Of a DNA stretch of 64,000 nt, positions 45,301 to 57,036 are shown piece by piece. This DNA is from Artemia franciscana (Eukaryota; Arthropoda; Branchiopoda; Anostraca; Artemiidae). Below the pieces are notes generated by a model. The model was not told where the DNA came from. It worked only from the letters and a program-made list of their open reading frames with translations, and did not search any database. The translations under genes were made by a program, and so were the position numbers. The stretch is from the NCBI RefSeq assembly GCF_032884065.1, contig NC_088865.1, positions 41,543,428 to 41,607,427 of the forward strand. The letters are read 5' to 3'. The first letter of the stretch is position 1. Each line of letters opens with the position of its first letter.

Positions 45301-45390
45301 CTGCTATTAGGATCGAATTGAAAATTTGGCGAATATTGAGGGAGATTTTTAACTAAGTCAGAGGATATTATAAATATCCAGCTTTTAGTT
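42320..45390 (+). repeat. ~120-bp minisatellite array interrupted by a LINE tail
   Basis: Units with AATCAAAAGACACTATGTGC, CATCCAGGTTGTCAAAAAGG, GCAATATCTCAGGAACGGCT, AAGGGTATTAAGTTGAAAC and TTTCAGGGAATGTTGAGGG. Repeat spacing is about 116-124 (43347, 43471, 43588; 44266, 44382, 44627). It is interrupted at 43717-44155 by an antisense LINE. Frames at 44178-44366 and 44412-44678 reflect the repeat (FSGVFEG and related peptides). A related array is at 18690-19440. Confidence 0.8.
43717..44155 (-). pseudogene. LINE family B 3' end, antisense, inserted in minisatellite
   Basis: Starts with the tail complement TAGTACTACTACTAATAA, then CACCAAGCCGCCTGAGGCC. On the minus strand it reads, with breaks, through GHALRRNDDRLPKIVLFGK and VKQKAVRPRLGWDDV-like sequence up to the WLTDNSNSRL region. 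5' truncation at about 44155 and (TAG)n at the 3' end fit target-primed insertion. Minisatellite units continue on both sides. Confidence 0.75.
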
Positions 45391-45631
45391 GTTCCTAACC
45401 TATAGCAAATATACCCTTTTGAAAGCCTGAAAGCTTGAATTAGTTCTAAGTCTCCCTTAGTCTGAAAGTTTCAATTCAATATTCTTAGCCGTTTCTGATA
45501 TTTGGAAGATACATCCTTTCGGTAACGTGGATGCATATACGATTTTTTGTTCAGTTTAATATCGCTTTTTTTGAAAAACCGGACGCGAACAGTGGTTTTT
45601 GATCTGGTTGACAACATGAATGTACAGAGTA
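44818..45631. repeat. Large inverted repeat, ~245-bp arms, ~315-bp spacer
   Basis: The left arm, 44818-45072, contains CATTCATGTTGTCAACCAG, AACCACTGTTCGCGTCCGGG and GTATATGCATCCACGTTACC. The right arm, 45388-45631, is its reverse complement, ending CTGGTTGACAACATGAATG. Arms are nearly identical with a few indels. The left arm is made of ~120-bp minisatellite units, so the right arm is an inverted copy of part of the array. Confidence 0.85.
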
Positions 45632-46974
45632 TACTTGAAGGGGTATGATACCCCTTGAAGGGGTATTCTTGTGTGCTTTTAAGATTTGAAAGCGATCGGA
45701 TGGCAGCCAACCCTTCTTCTGTTGCCTTATTCTTACTCGCACTCCCCCACAGTCCCAAAGATATGCGATAAAAAATTTTAGATAGCCATTTTGTTCAAAA
45801 TGTTAAAAAGGCTCAACAAATTTGTCTCTAAAGATAACATAAGACCCACAATTCCCAAGAGAAGTTATTTAGATTGTTATTTAGTTATTAAGATTTAATT
45901 TACTTGTGGTCTCAAAAATCCCCTTAGGTTTCAACCATACTAACATTCCAAAGTGAACTTTGGTCATTCCAAAGTTTTGATCATTCAGGATTATTTTCCT
46001 ATGAATAAAAAAATCTGAACAAGTCAAGTATTTTGCCATGAGGTGTTCCTTTTGGATCGTTGAAAGCCTTTTCTGACAATTTGTGTCCTCTCCTGGTGAG
46101 CTATATGCAAGTTTTCAGCTTTTTCTTTTCTGCCCTGATGGGCAATTTGCCCCATTTTCTTCCCCTCGCGTAATTTTGGAACAAGATCTGATTGCTAAAG
46201 CAATGTTTTATTGCCTCTATAAAAAGAGAAAAACAAAAAGAAGAAAATCGAAGACATAACAAATAAAAAAGTAACGAGGAAAATAAAAGCATAGTCAAGG
46301 TTTAGAGAAGAAGCAATTGGAAAGTAAACATTTGAAGAAAATAATTCTTACTTCATAATATGCAGAATAGTTGTAGCTAACAGATATTGACTACAGCTCC
46401 ACTATACTCTATGCCTTACCCCCTATAATATGCAAATCTATAGCCCAAATGATAAATATTTTATGTATTCCACCATGCATTTTACATTCCATGCATACAA
46501 AAGGGAGAGTTATCACTCTTATTTTTCTGGTTCTTGTTTTGTCCCAGTTGATTCAATTTATGAGTACATGGGTTGAAACAGAAAAGACGCATTGGCAAAA
46601 CGCCATAGAATTTTTTAAGTTCGGCTATATATTTGTATATTACGGCGGGGGGGGGGTAAAGTATAGTTGAGATTCAGTCAAAATGTGTTAGGTAGAGCTA
46701 TTCTGCGTATTGTGAAGTAAGAACTGTTTTCTTAATATGTTTCCCTGTCGATAGCCCCTGCTTCAGACCTTTACCAAAAGTAATGCTACCTGTGAATTGC
46801 TGGTCTTGTGAATTGCCTCGTGAAATTACCTTGTGAAAATACCAATGTTGGGTAGCTTAGAACACCCAACTATGTTTCAGAAATATTTCCTGTTCCCTTT
46901 TTGTTTTTCCTTTTCGCATATTCCCTTTTCGTTTTTCCTTTTCGCATATTCCCTTTGCTCTAAGGAAAGAGCAA
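45632..46974. other. Unassigned DNA with short repeats
   Basis: AAGGGGTATGATACCCCTTG is a small hairpin at about 45640. TCCTTTTCGCATATTCCCTT repeats at 46910-46960. A plus-strand frame at 46449-46670 ends in a G run shared with 9990 and is not called a gene. No exon recognised. Confidence 0.4.
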
Positions 46975-48640
46975 AGGAAAGATGGTGAGAGCATTTCGAG
47001 AACATGCTAACCGTGACAGAGTTACGGGAAAAGATATAGAGGAGGAAAAGGTTTGCGGCAACTGGGATGTGAAGGAAAATAGACTTTGCGAGGGAGTAAT
47101 AGTGACAGTATAAAAAGGATTGAAAAATAATGATGCCCCAGGTGCTGATGTTGTCGTAAATGAGTTTCTTAAATGTGGTTGTTATGAGGTTAGATTTAAG
47201 TTACTGAAGATAATGAATTTGATTTTTGAAAAAGCAGAAGTAGCTAGAGCTTTTAGGAAAACATTGATTAAGCCCCTGTCTAAGAAATGTGATGAGAGTG
47301 AGGTTGATAATATTGAGGCATTAGCCTGGTTTCTGTAGGTAGCAAATTACTTAGTATGATGATACTTCTTAAACTTAGAGATACCGTAGACAAAGTTTTA
47401 AGAGAAGAACAGTATGGTTTTAGGAAGGATAGAGGAAGGGTCGACCAAATTTTCACTCATAGATTAATAACTGAGCATTGCATGAGTTATCATACACCTT
47501 TAGTTCTCAGTTCTATTGATTACGAGCGCGTTTCATTCAGCTGATAGAAGAGGTTTAGCGAAGGTCTTTTCCTTGTATACTATACCAGATGGATACATTA
47601 ATGTGACTAGTGCTATGTACAAGAATAGGAATGCTGCATTGAGGGTAGGAAGTGAGTTTAGCAGCTAGTTACGTATTATATCAGAAGTTAAGCAGGATTG
47701 CCTTCTATCCCTATTTACATGGATCATTTTGATGAACATTGTCTTAAGGAGCATAGCAAAGGGAATGCGAGAACATGGAATCAAATGGGGGAATAAAACT
47801 CTCACAGACTTATATTATACTGGTGATTTAAGCAGCCTAGATGAAAATTTAATCAAAATGAATAAACTTATAGAGGTTTTGTGAGTTCGGGGTGCAAGAA
47901 TAGATTTAAAAATTAATGTTATGAAGACTAACTCGCGAGGGTTAGGAATAAGTGATATAAAAAGGTTATGTTGGGTAGCGAAAAATATCGATCAAGTGGA
48001 CAGCTTCACTTACCTGGTTTTATTATTAGTAAACACGGCGGGTTTAATGAAGAGTTAAGTGCAGAATAGCCCTGGCCTAGGGTTTTTTTTTACAGTTGAA
48101 GAAAGTTTGGAAGTATAGGAAGATGAGTCGTTGAACCAAGATTAGAATGTCGGAGGCTACAGTGATGACAATTGTCAAGTATGGTTCAGAAGCATTGACG
48201 CTCCAAAAAAAAACAGAGTAAAATTTGCTAGATATTTTCCAAAAAAATTGCATGTCGATTGTTTTGGGTATCCGACTGACTACCGGTATCTCAAACAGTA
48301 GGCTGTGCGACAATTGAGGTTCAATCCCACTTTTTAGGGCTATAATAAGAGAAAGGTTAAGATGGCTCGGGCACGTTCTGTGGATGAAGAACGACAGATT
48401 GCCAAAGAATGTCCTTTTTGGACAACCGTCTAGGGCTAAATAAAAAGCAGGTCATCCTTGGTTGGGGTGGATGGATGTCGTAAGGCAAGATTTAAGGGAA
48501 ACGGGAAGATCCTGGGACACTATTAAGAGGGAGGCTTTGAATAGACTTGAATGGAGGAGGACTACCCACTGCTATGTTAGGCCTCTGGTGGCCTGGTGAG
48601 TAGTTGTTAGTAGTAGTAGTAGTATGAAAGTGTTAAATTA
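46975..48640 (+). pseudogene. LINE family B reverse transcriptase, broken
   Basis: Reverse transcriptase region of a non-LTR retrotransposon. It reads LKNNDAPGADVVVNEFLK (47116), then LREEQYGFRKDRGRVDQIF (47398), LVLSSIDYERVSF (motif A, 47500), EVKQDCLLSLFTWIILMNIV (motif B, 47685) and DLYYTGDLSSLDEN (motif C, 47810), where the catalytic YADD has become YTGD. It continues INVMKTN, NIDQVDSFTYL and NSRLYEKC-like parts to the GGLVSS end, then a GTAGTAGTAGTA tail at 48615. Numerous stops and frameshifts. The endonuclease part is not visible. Its 3' half is duplicated immediately downstream. Confidence 0.85.
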
Positions 48641-49965
48641 TCCTTAGTTACTTTTATAAAATGAAATATCCATCACAACCGTTTTCATCTATATTCAATT
48701 TACTTATATTGCCAACTGATTGTCAACATGTACACGCCTAACCTTACTGAATGTGTGTTTTTCGTACTCCAGCCCATGTAGTCTAACTCATTTTTTTTTC
48801 TCGTCAGGAATGTTATGGGACAACCCTTAATATCCAAACAGCTTAAGAACGTAACTTTTCAGGAAAAAGTAATTCAGCAAAGGCAATGCGAGAACGTGGA
48901 ATCAAATGGGGGAATAAAACTCTCCTAGACTTATATTATACTGGTGATTTTAGCATCGTAGATGAAAATTTAATAAAAATGAATAAACGTATTGAGGTTT
49001 CAGGGTGCAAGAATAGATTTAAAAATTAATGTTATGAAGACTAACTCGCCAGGGCTAGGAATAAGTGAAGATAAAAAGGTTATGTTGGGTAGCGAAAATA
49101 TCGATCAAGTGGACAGTTTCAAGAAAAGTTTGGACAGTTTCAAGTGGACAGAAGAGTTTAAGCGCAGAATAGCCTGGCCCAGCGTATTTTTTTACAGTTG
49201 AAGAAAGTTTAGAAGTATAGAAAGATAAGTCTTTGAACCAAGATTAAAATGTCGGAGACTACAGTGATGACAATTGTCAAGTATGGTTCAGAAGCATTGA
49301 CGCTCCGAAAAACAGAGTAAAATTTGCTAGATATTTTCCAAAAAAACTGCCTATCAATTTTTTTGGGTATCCGACTGACTACCGGTATCTCAAACAGTAG
49401 GCTCTACGACAATTGTGGTTCAAACTCACTTTTTAGGGCTATAATAAAAGAAAAGTTAAGATGGCTCAGGCACGTTCTGTGGATGAAGAGCGACAGATTG
49501 CCAAAGAATATCCTTTTCGGACAACCGTCTAGGGCTAAATAAAAAGCAGGTCATCCTCGGTTAGGGTGGGTGGATGTCGTAAGGCAAGATTTAAGGGAAA
49601 CGGGAACATCCTGGGACACTATTAAGAGGGAGGCTTTGAACAAACTGGAATGGAGGAGGAGTACCCGCTGCTGTGTTAGACCTCAGGTGGCCTGGTAAGA
49701 AGATGTTAGTAGTAGCAGTAGTATGAAAGTGTTAAATTATCCATAATTACTTTTATAAAAGGAAATATCCATCACAACCGTTTTTATCTATATTCAATTT
49801 ACTTATATTGCCAACTGATTGTCAACATGTAACGTCTAACCTTACTGAATGTGTGATTTTCGTACTCCAACCCATGTAGTCTAACTCTTTTTTTTTCTCG
49901 TCAGGATTGTTATGGGACAACCCTTAATATCCAAACAGCATAAGAACGTAACTTTTCAGGAAAAA
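47755..49965 (+). repeat. ~1.12-kb tandem duplication of LINE 3' half plus flank
   Basis: Unit 1, 47755-48875, and unit 2, 48876-49965, both begin AGCAAAGG(G/C)AATGCGAGAAC, run through the LINE 3' half and its (GTA)n tail and then through about 250 bases of non-LINE flank (GTATGAAAGTGTTAAATTAT to TCGTCAGGA). Because the flank is included, the duplication happened after the LINE had inserted. Confidence 0.88.
48876..49715 (+). pseudogene. LINE family B 3' half, second copy
   Basis: Copy of the LINE in unit 2 of the duplication. It is read in pieces: ARIDLKINVMKTNSPGLGIS (49003), NIDQVDSF (49095), FQKNCLSIFLGIRLTTGISN (49334), LRWLRHVLWMKSDRLPKNIL (49460) and FGQPSRAK. The HVLWMKSDRLP stretch is the conserved RT-end motif of this family. 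Stops and a frameshift remain, and the tail GTAGTAGCAGTAG lies at 49708. Not functional. Confidence 0.8.
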
Positions 49966-51344
49966 ATAATATTTAACAAGAAAATACAGGCATGCTTGAG
50001 CCCTTTTTTGGCTTGCTTGGGCGACAACGGCCCACCCCGCAAAGGCACCAATCAATTATAATTTCATTTTGATGGCTCATAGAAAGATTTTACTCAGAAA
50101 AATGCTAGTCAAAGAAGTGTACGCCCGTATCAAGTAGCGGTCTTTAGATCCTTGTCCGTGCCACCTAAAATACCAGAATTTAAGCTTTTTCGGATTTTTA
50201 TTTTGCTATTTCTTAAATATTCCACGTGATTCATGCATTTTTTTTTCTTTTTTTTTTTTAAATTCATTCAAAAAGGAATTTCTACATATATGCCTATGAA
50301 CACATAATTTAAATTCAGATAAATCTACACAAGGGTAAACGCTTTCGGAAAAGATCCTTCCGGAAACAAGTTGCAGATGGCTCAAAGAGCGGATTTCAAA
50401 GGCAAAATTAAACTAACAGCTACTTGAGACAAGTTTAAGTTGTTTTAGCTTTACATCGTTTCTAAATAACTCATGGCTTTTCTACTATTCTATCTCGTTT
50501 TTTATAACCACTAACATTAACTCCAAAAGAGAAGGGGGCAGCTTCATAAAGCACAAAACCAGCTACTTTGTCACTCCCTTTAAACGAGCAACTGTGTATT
50601 TATGTATGTACGTATTTTTTTTTGAAAAGGGCTCCGTATTTCCTTTTTTAATTGAAACCCTGGGATTATCTGGCCTGAAAAACAATTTAGATAGGTTGAG
50701 AGCTTGAAAAAATTCGTTAGAGCCTGTTTGATAAAAGGTTATGAGAGTGACTTCGCATTTAAATACATTCCAAAAGCAAAAGTTAAATCCTCCCCCCCCC
50801 CCCCCCCGCTATGAGTGTTCGTATTGTTTTTAGTATGCTTTTTTGGTATCTAATGACATCATACAAAATTACACATGCTTTTGAATGGATTAGAATAGCT
50901 AAAGCAAAAGGCATGAGAAAATATCTGGGGTAATGATTCACGAAAATGAAGCACAACAAGATCGGTGGGTGGAAGAAATGTGACAATGAGCGTCACATCA
51001 AATCCCAGATGAAAATAGTAGACAAATAAATCTGCGGCTAGAAAGTAATCGACAGGAATGATCACATCGAATCATAAACGAAATCTGCGGTTAGAAGAGA
51101 AGCAACACTGAGGTTATTTCATGTTTTAATATCACTCTTCCTTTCATGAAAAAAGCGATTCTTCGACATTCCTAAGGTGGGTAAATATTAACTACAAATA
51201 ATTCAGATACAAACTTCACGCTTAACATGGCAATATAGCTATCATTTTTGTCTAATTAAACTCATTGATCCTCTTGTTTTACTATTTATTGCATTGCTCT
51301 TTCGATGAAAAACCGTTTTTGAAAATTGGAATGGGGTCTTTGCA
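49966..51344. other. Unassigned DNA with a poly-C run
   Basis: A run of about 17 C at 50791-50808. Overlapping minus-strand frames at 50783-51065 have no recognised domain. No elements recognised. Confidence 0.4.
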
Positions 51345-51785
51345 TAAGGAAGAGGGTCGACGGAGGAAGTAGCCCCACTTATGTGAAGTTTAATTTCTGT
51401 TCGTTATGAGAGATTTCTTATGGTTCATTATCTTATATGAAAAAGCTTGTTTTTTATTTATTTAGTTATATACATGAGTTTGAAACGTCGGGTCTCGTGC
51501 TCTTGGATATGTTTAATTGTGTACGTTTTTTTGAAACAAAATTACCCTCCCCCTCTCCTTATGAGGTTTTTTCCTCCCGTCTTCTATGTGAATTTTATTG
51601 TTCTTATAAATTCTGAGTTACTTTAAATTTAATGTACTTTATAGATAAGGAAATATGACAAAAAAATTATTTTGATGAATATTTTTTCATAAAAATTTTG
51701 TCTCTTAGAGCTTCTTTTACTATTAAATTGGGCTGGTCTTTACCTAAAGCTTTTCTTAAAGCTATCATGAGCTGTCCGACAGACT
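51345..51785 (+). mobile_element. Very diverged composite-element remnant
   Basis: 51345-51475 resembles a palindrome right arm (AATTTCTGTTCGTTATGAG, then CTTGTTTTTTATTTATT). 51690-51785 resembles the R1 end (TTTTACTATTAAATTGGGCT and CATGAGCTGTCCGACAG). Confidence 0.4.
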
Positions 51786-51809
51786 AAGTAAAACAAATAT
51801 ATTCCTTTT

Positions 51810-51815
51810 TTTATT
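51810..51815 (-). promoter_or_regulatory. Possible polyadenylation signal of the SLC26-like gene
   Basis: AATAAA on the minus strand about 78 bases past the stop codon. In AT-rich DNA this hexamer is common, so support is positional only. Confidence 0.35.
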
Positions 51816-51892
51816 TAAAAAAAATGGAAGCATAAGAAAACTATAAATAAAAAGTCAAGCCTTATAAGATCTTAAAAGCTGAGTTTCGAGGA

Positions 51893-52060
51893 TTATGCTA
51901 CTTCTTCTGCCATCTGAGAGCGGACTGAGCTTGAGGCAAAGAGTATCTTGGACTCCGATCCAAAACCTGCTTGTATTGAGCTTCTTATTTCAGGCTTGAG
52001 ATTATCCACAAAAATTCTAAATGTTTTTCCCTGGGCGATTGCAAGGACGTTTTCAAGGGC
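51893..52060 (-). CDS. SLC26-family anion transporter, terminal exon (STAS domain end)
   Basis: Last exon of a sulfate/anion transporter, 55 codons plus TAA at 51893-51895. It encodes ALENVLAIAQGKTFRIFVDN, then LKPEIRSSIQ and GFGSESKILFASSSVR, the closing helix and strand of the cytoplasmic STAS domain and a short C-terminus. The acceptor is TTTCTTTTTAG directly before GCC (52061-52062 complement), with a perfect TACTAAC branch-point-like sequence just upstream. Phase 0 entry matches the phase 0 donor at 53588. The joined peptide IDATSMK-ALENVLA fits the known STAS pattern. The protein would act in a cellular membrane as an anion exchanger or channel; substrate cannot be read from the sequence. 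Assignment to SLC26A11 rather than another SLC26 member is by resemblance. Confidence 0.8.
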   Translation of the reverse strand, partial: ALENVLAIAQGKTFRIFVDNLKPEIRSSIQAGFGSESKILFASSSVRSQMAEEVA

Positions 52061-53588
52061 CTAAAAAGAAAGTTAGTAAGTGAAGACTGAAATTTGTAAC
52101 AAGGGACACAAGGAAAATGCCCAGGTTTGACCTTGTTCTTTTTCTTATAATTCATCCTGGGGGACAAAGTCCAAAGCTACGGTCACTGGCAAATAAAATA
52201 AATGCTTCAGCATACAAATTTGTAGGTACTGCTTCACTTAAACAGAGGACATACTTCTGAGATATTTTATACAACTTGGCTAGTATTTATTCTTGATTAC
52301 ATATGGACATGAATGTAGAGTTGCTGATACATCATTTTTTTTCAGTTACTAAATTTATCCTGTTCTCTGCAAACAAATTCTTTCTGCCAAGTGAAACGTT
52401 TAACAAGCGTGTCACCCTGCTTCTCAAACTGACTTTGAGATATGAATCCTTCCTCCTGTTGTTTCTGATCTTTTTCGTTAGATAGCACTCTTATTCTAAT
52501 GTTTTTTTGAATCTCACAATTAATCAAAACAACTTTTCCTAAACGAATTTTTCTTATAATATTGTGAGAGGGCAGGCCTCTTTTTCCCAAATTGGTTTAA
52601 TTACTAACTAAGTTAATGATATTGATTAGTATTGTTTATGTAGATAAACGACGGAAAAAGTGATGTTCTAGGAGGGATCTAGGGGTTATTATTGTTAAAC
52701 TTCAATTTCACTTTCAAATTTTTGCATTTTTTTTTTTTGCTCAATTTATGTAAGAAGTACTAACTATAATGCATTTCTTCTTGTAACCTTAATTTATCCA
52801 AAGTCAAATGCCTACATGTTCCATTTTGGGAAAAAGAGGTAGGTCCAAACCAACTAGATTATTGCTCTGGCTTCACTACCGACCAAACTGATCTGGCAAG
52901 CATCTAGCTATAATACATTTTTTCTTGTAACCATAATGTATCCGAAGTCAAACGCCTGCAAGTTCCATTTTTTGGAAAAAGGGGCAGGTCCAAACCAACT
53001 AGATTCTTGCTCTGGATTCTTGCTACTACCCACCAAACTGATTTGGCAAGAAGAAAGTGTTATTTTCACGAATATTCACAAACGAATCCATGTTTGATTA
53101 ACGAAAAACTCAAAATTAAGTTGGATGGCTTCCTTTCATCCTTTCTAAGTACGATAATCGTCAAAATTGGCAGCTTAACAAAAATAGCTTTATTAAACCC
53201 TTTAATGCTCATAGTACATTTTTGGCATTACCTTTCAGATAATCTGAAAAAAAAATAGGCTCTCGAAAATTTACCGGAAAATTAACGTTTGAAATATTAA
53301 GAACACTAATAAAATATAAATCGTTAGTTCTGGTTAACTTTAATTTTCGGTGGATTTCCTAGAGCCCCAGTTGTTCTAGAGAAAGTCAGGGAAACCCAAA
53401 AATGCAAGGATAGGGGAAGCAATACTTGAGAGGCCAAAACAACATAAATAATAGAGTAGCAAAGTCAACCCAGCATCATTCTTGATATGCGGAGAAAGAA
53501 TGGGCTAAAAATTTAGTGCCGATCGCATTAGATAAAAGGTTACTTTAATAATTACACCACCTTTATAAAAACAAGTGATAATAATTAC
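52061..53588 (-). other. Intron of the SLC26-like gene, with a 144-bp tandem repeat
   Basis: A 1528-base intron bounded by GTAATT and TTTTTAG on the minus strand. It contains a two-copy tandem repeat at 52757-53050 (TTGTAACC at 52781 and 52925; CCAAACCAACTAGATT in both). Short frames on either strand (52342-52590, 53007-53258) have no recognised domain and are not called. Confidence 0.65.
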
Positions 53589-53744
53589 CTTCATTGAGGT
53601 TGCATCAATGCAAGCCACTCTGTTCATGTCAATGATTATTGTACAGGGAGTATCACGCTCAATCAGTTTTTCAAGACAATTTCTAAGCATTTCCACTCCT
53701 GAAAAATACAACGATCTCTCAACGATGACCAAAATTTCACCATC
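53589..53744 (-). CDS. SLC26-family anion transporter, STAS-domain exon
   Basis: A 156-base exon of exactly 52 codons, phase 0 at both ends. It encodes DGEILVIVERSLYFSGVEML, RNCLEKLIERDTPCTIII and DMNRVACIDATSMK. This is the hallmark of a STAS domain in SLC26 transporters: strand EILVIV, SLYFSGVEMLRN loop-helix, then TIIIDMNRVACIDATSMK (the DxxxVxxID turn). Acceptor GTTTTCAG lies at 53745-53746 (complement), donor AAG-GTAATT at 53587-53588. The STAS domain is the cytosolic regulatory part of SulP/SLC26 proteins. It joins in frame with the exon at 51893-52060. A minus-strand frame extends past both borders but that is intron read-through. Confidence 0.88.
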
Positions 53745-54092
53745 CTGAAAACAACAGTTACACATTATTATTATTAGTATTATTTTACCTTCCTATAACC
53801 TTATAATTATTCATCATCCATCATTATTCATTTTCTGAAAGGCTTGAAATCAATGTGACCAAGAAGGACTGAAAACTAAGTAGCATAAAAATGAACAAGT
53901 TTTCTTTAACATTTTCGGAGTATTGATACTCCAAATTGGGCCCAAATGAATAGTTTTAAATCCACTTAAAGACAAAATTATCGGAAGTTTCTAATTTTCT
54001 TAAGTTCTCCTATAGTTGCCAACTTTCGCTAGAAGAATAAATGAATCTTTATTTCCAGAGGATATTCATCAGTGGCACCTTGATGAGCTCTA

Positions 54093-54609
<517 letters not shown>

Positions 54610-54920
54610 AAGTTTTTTTTTCAACTGAAAGCCTGGAGCAACATTAAAACTTAAAACGAATAGAAATTGTTCCATATATGAAGGTGTTGCTCCCCTCCTA
54701 AACGCCTCGCTCTTCGAGCTAGAGTTTTTAGCACTTAAAAAAGCTTCCTATTCAAATTATACGACCCTTGGCTTAGGGAGACTTTCTTAAAAAATGGAAC
54801 CAACAGTCAAAATTTAGCGTAAAGAACAAGGTAATGAAGAGGGGACAACCCCTTCATATACGGAATAATTTACGTTTATTCTGAGTTTTGATCCTTACTT
54901 CCAGTTGAAATGAATTGTTT
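54610..54920. mobile_element. Diverged composite-element palindrome
   Basis: Left arm: TTTTTTTTCAACTGAAAGCC, AACATTAAAACTTAAAACGA. Right arm: AAAATTTAGCGTAAAGAACA and ACGGAATAATTTACGTTTAT, ending CCTTACTTCCAGTTGAA. The centre is replaced by unrelated sequence. Confidence 0.7.
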
Positions 54921-54974
54921 TTTCTTTAATTTCTTTTCGTTCTTCAAATAATTTCGGTAAATCTGGCTATCCTT

Positions 54975-55885
54975 TCCTCCACGGAAAAATCCTCTGTGGA
55001 AACTTCCTCCCAATTAAAATACACCCCTCCTCGTAAAATTCACTCGGGGCAATTACTTCCTCGATGAGAATCCCCCCCATCCGTAAATTTTCTTGCGGAC
55101 CATTCAGCCTGAAATATTCTCCTTTGCATACTTTCATTTGAAAATTTCATTTGTAATTGTTTTTCCGATCACTCAGGAAATCCACCGTCCGTGGAAAAGT
55201 TTACCCCAGAAAATGTGAAATTGAGCTTGCAAAGAGAAAGTAAGACAAATAAAAAAATATGACCTAGAGGAATTTTGTCAAATCCCCACAGTATAGAATT
55301 TCCCATGGAAAGTTCACCCCTGGATGTTTCCCTCCACACGAAAAATCCTCCCTATGGAAACGCGAACAAAGCACAAATCCCCTCACCCCCAGAAAATGTC
55401 TGTATGCTTCCCAATAGCAAATGCTATACGCAAACAATGGGCAAATTTCATAACTTACATGCCTTTCCCCACGGGCTGTGGTTGGTCATGCGACCCCTAA
55501 GGGAATAGCTATTGTGTTTTTCGGCTATGCGGGAAAAAGACTTTGGGGAAAAAAGAGAGGGCCTAGTTGCCTTCCAATTTTTCGCAAAAAGTGCCACATT
55601 TTTGCATTTAGGAACTTGGAACATCTACAAGAGGGTTGTCTGATGCGCTGAATCTGAAGGTCGGATTTTTATTAAGATTTCTTGACTTTTAAGGGGTGTT
55701 CCAACCTTTTTTGAAAATCAGGCAAATTTTCTTAAGCTCTTAGCTTTTGATGGGTAACACCCTGCTGAATTTTCTATATCTAGAATTAGCATAATAAGCC
55801 GATTCTTTTGATGTATCTTATTCTTTGACGATTCTTTTGATCGATTCTTTTGATGTATACTTGCAGTTCGTTACCACGAACTGTT
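54975..55885 (+). mobile_element. Diverged R1 preceded by GGAAAATACCCC-type repeats
   Basis: 54975-55340 has degenerate CCACGGAAAAATCCTC-like units. From about 55385 the R1 landmarks appear (GTCTGTATGCTTCCCAATAG, GGCTATGCGGGA, GGGCCTAGTTGCCTTCCAAT, ATGCGCTGAATCTGAAGG), with an internal deletion, ending CAGTTCGTTACCACGAACTG at 55865-55884. Confidence 0.65.
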
Positions 55886-57036
55886 GAAAGGTTTGGAAGT
55901 AAGAAAAAAGGTGCCGTCATAATCTTAATGGTGAAAAACCTCTAGGCTGAGGTTTGGAATTCCACTCCAGTATACTCCGCCTCCCAGCCCCCTAACAAGT
56001 TTCATAAATGGTCTACTGAGTATCAGAATTTGTTGGTTCATGCTTAAAGATGATTGATTTCTTAAAGATGAAAAGAAAATGTTTAAAGATGTATAATGGC
56101 TGAATCCAAACTTCTTGATTATATCGATGAAATCTCTGTAGATTCGTATTGATCACGCGAGCATAAAAAACCTTGTGGCAATTCTCTGTTCCATTCCTGG
56201 AGTTGAAAGGCTGGGAAGCATAAAAAAAAGGTACCATGATAATCTCCAAGGTTCTTAATACCTTGTAGCCTTCTAAAATTTCTGTACAAATTTCTGTACA
56301 AATTAAATCTGTACAATTAGCAGAAGAAAATTTTTAATTATAAAATTAAGTTTTAAAATTTTTAATAAGAGTCTTAGGCCTTATTAAAATTAATTAAGAA
56401 CCTTATGAGGCTTGGAATCTGCACTTTATATTTACTTGATTTTTTTTTTTTTTTACAGAAATTAGGTGAAATTCTCCAAATTTTAAATGGAAGAAGTTTA
56501 AAGGATTTGGTATTTGGGTTCATTTAGCACTATGATATCCGAGAGAAAATGAATAGATAAATATTAATAGAGTTGGTAATTATATAATTGCCAAAGCTTA
56601 TGAATTATCAGTAAGTGGTCTGACAGATAGCCGAGCGAATTTCAACTAAATTGATAATTAAATAATTTGGGCTAGGAAAAAAAATCCATCCATATTCGTA
56701 CCATTAAGTGCATCCAGGTTATCAAAATAGCTGAGATACAATTTTCTAGGAATGGTTTTAAGTTTAATTTTGAACAAAACTTGAGCAGGTCTAAAACTCA
56801 AATAAACAATACTATGCGTGTTAACATTTTCAAAATAATGTATGCTATTAAAAATCCCGAAATATTTTCTCCAACATAAAAATAGTAAGCCAAACTATGG
56901 ATTCTTACAGAAAAAACAAAAAGATTTAAAATACTCTTTTCTATTCAAATGAAAAAGACTATGTCAATAAAAACAAACAGAAATTAATTTTTAAAAATTT
57001 TTCCAAAACATAAGTTTTTCAACGAAAAGTTTTCTT
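55886..57036. other. Unassigned intronic DNA
   Basis: AT-rich. TTTCTGTACAAA is repeated at 56278-56300. A weak ~120-bp minisatellite unit may lie at 56700-56850 (GCATCCAGGTTATCAAAATA). No exon recognised. Confidence 0.35.

Noticed and set aside
46449..46670. Frame with a signal-like hydrophobic start
   Set aside because: Ends in a G run shared with a dispersed sequence near 9990; no homology or splice context.
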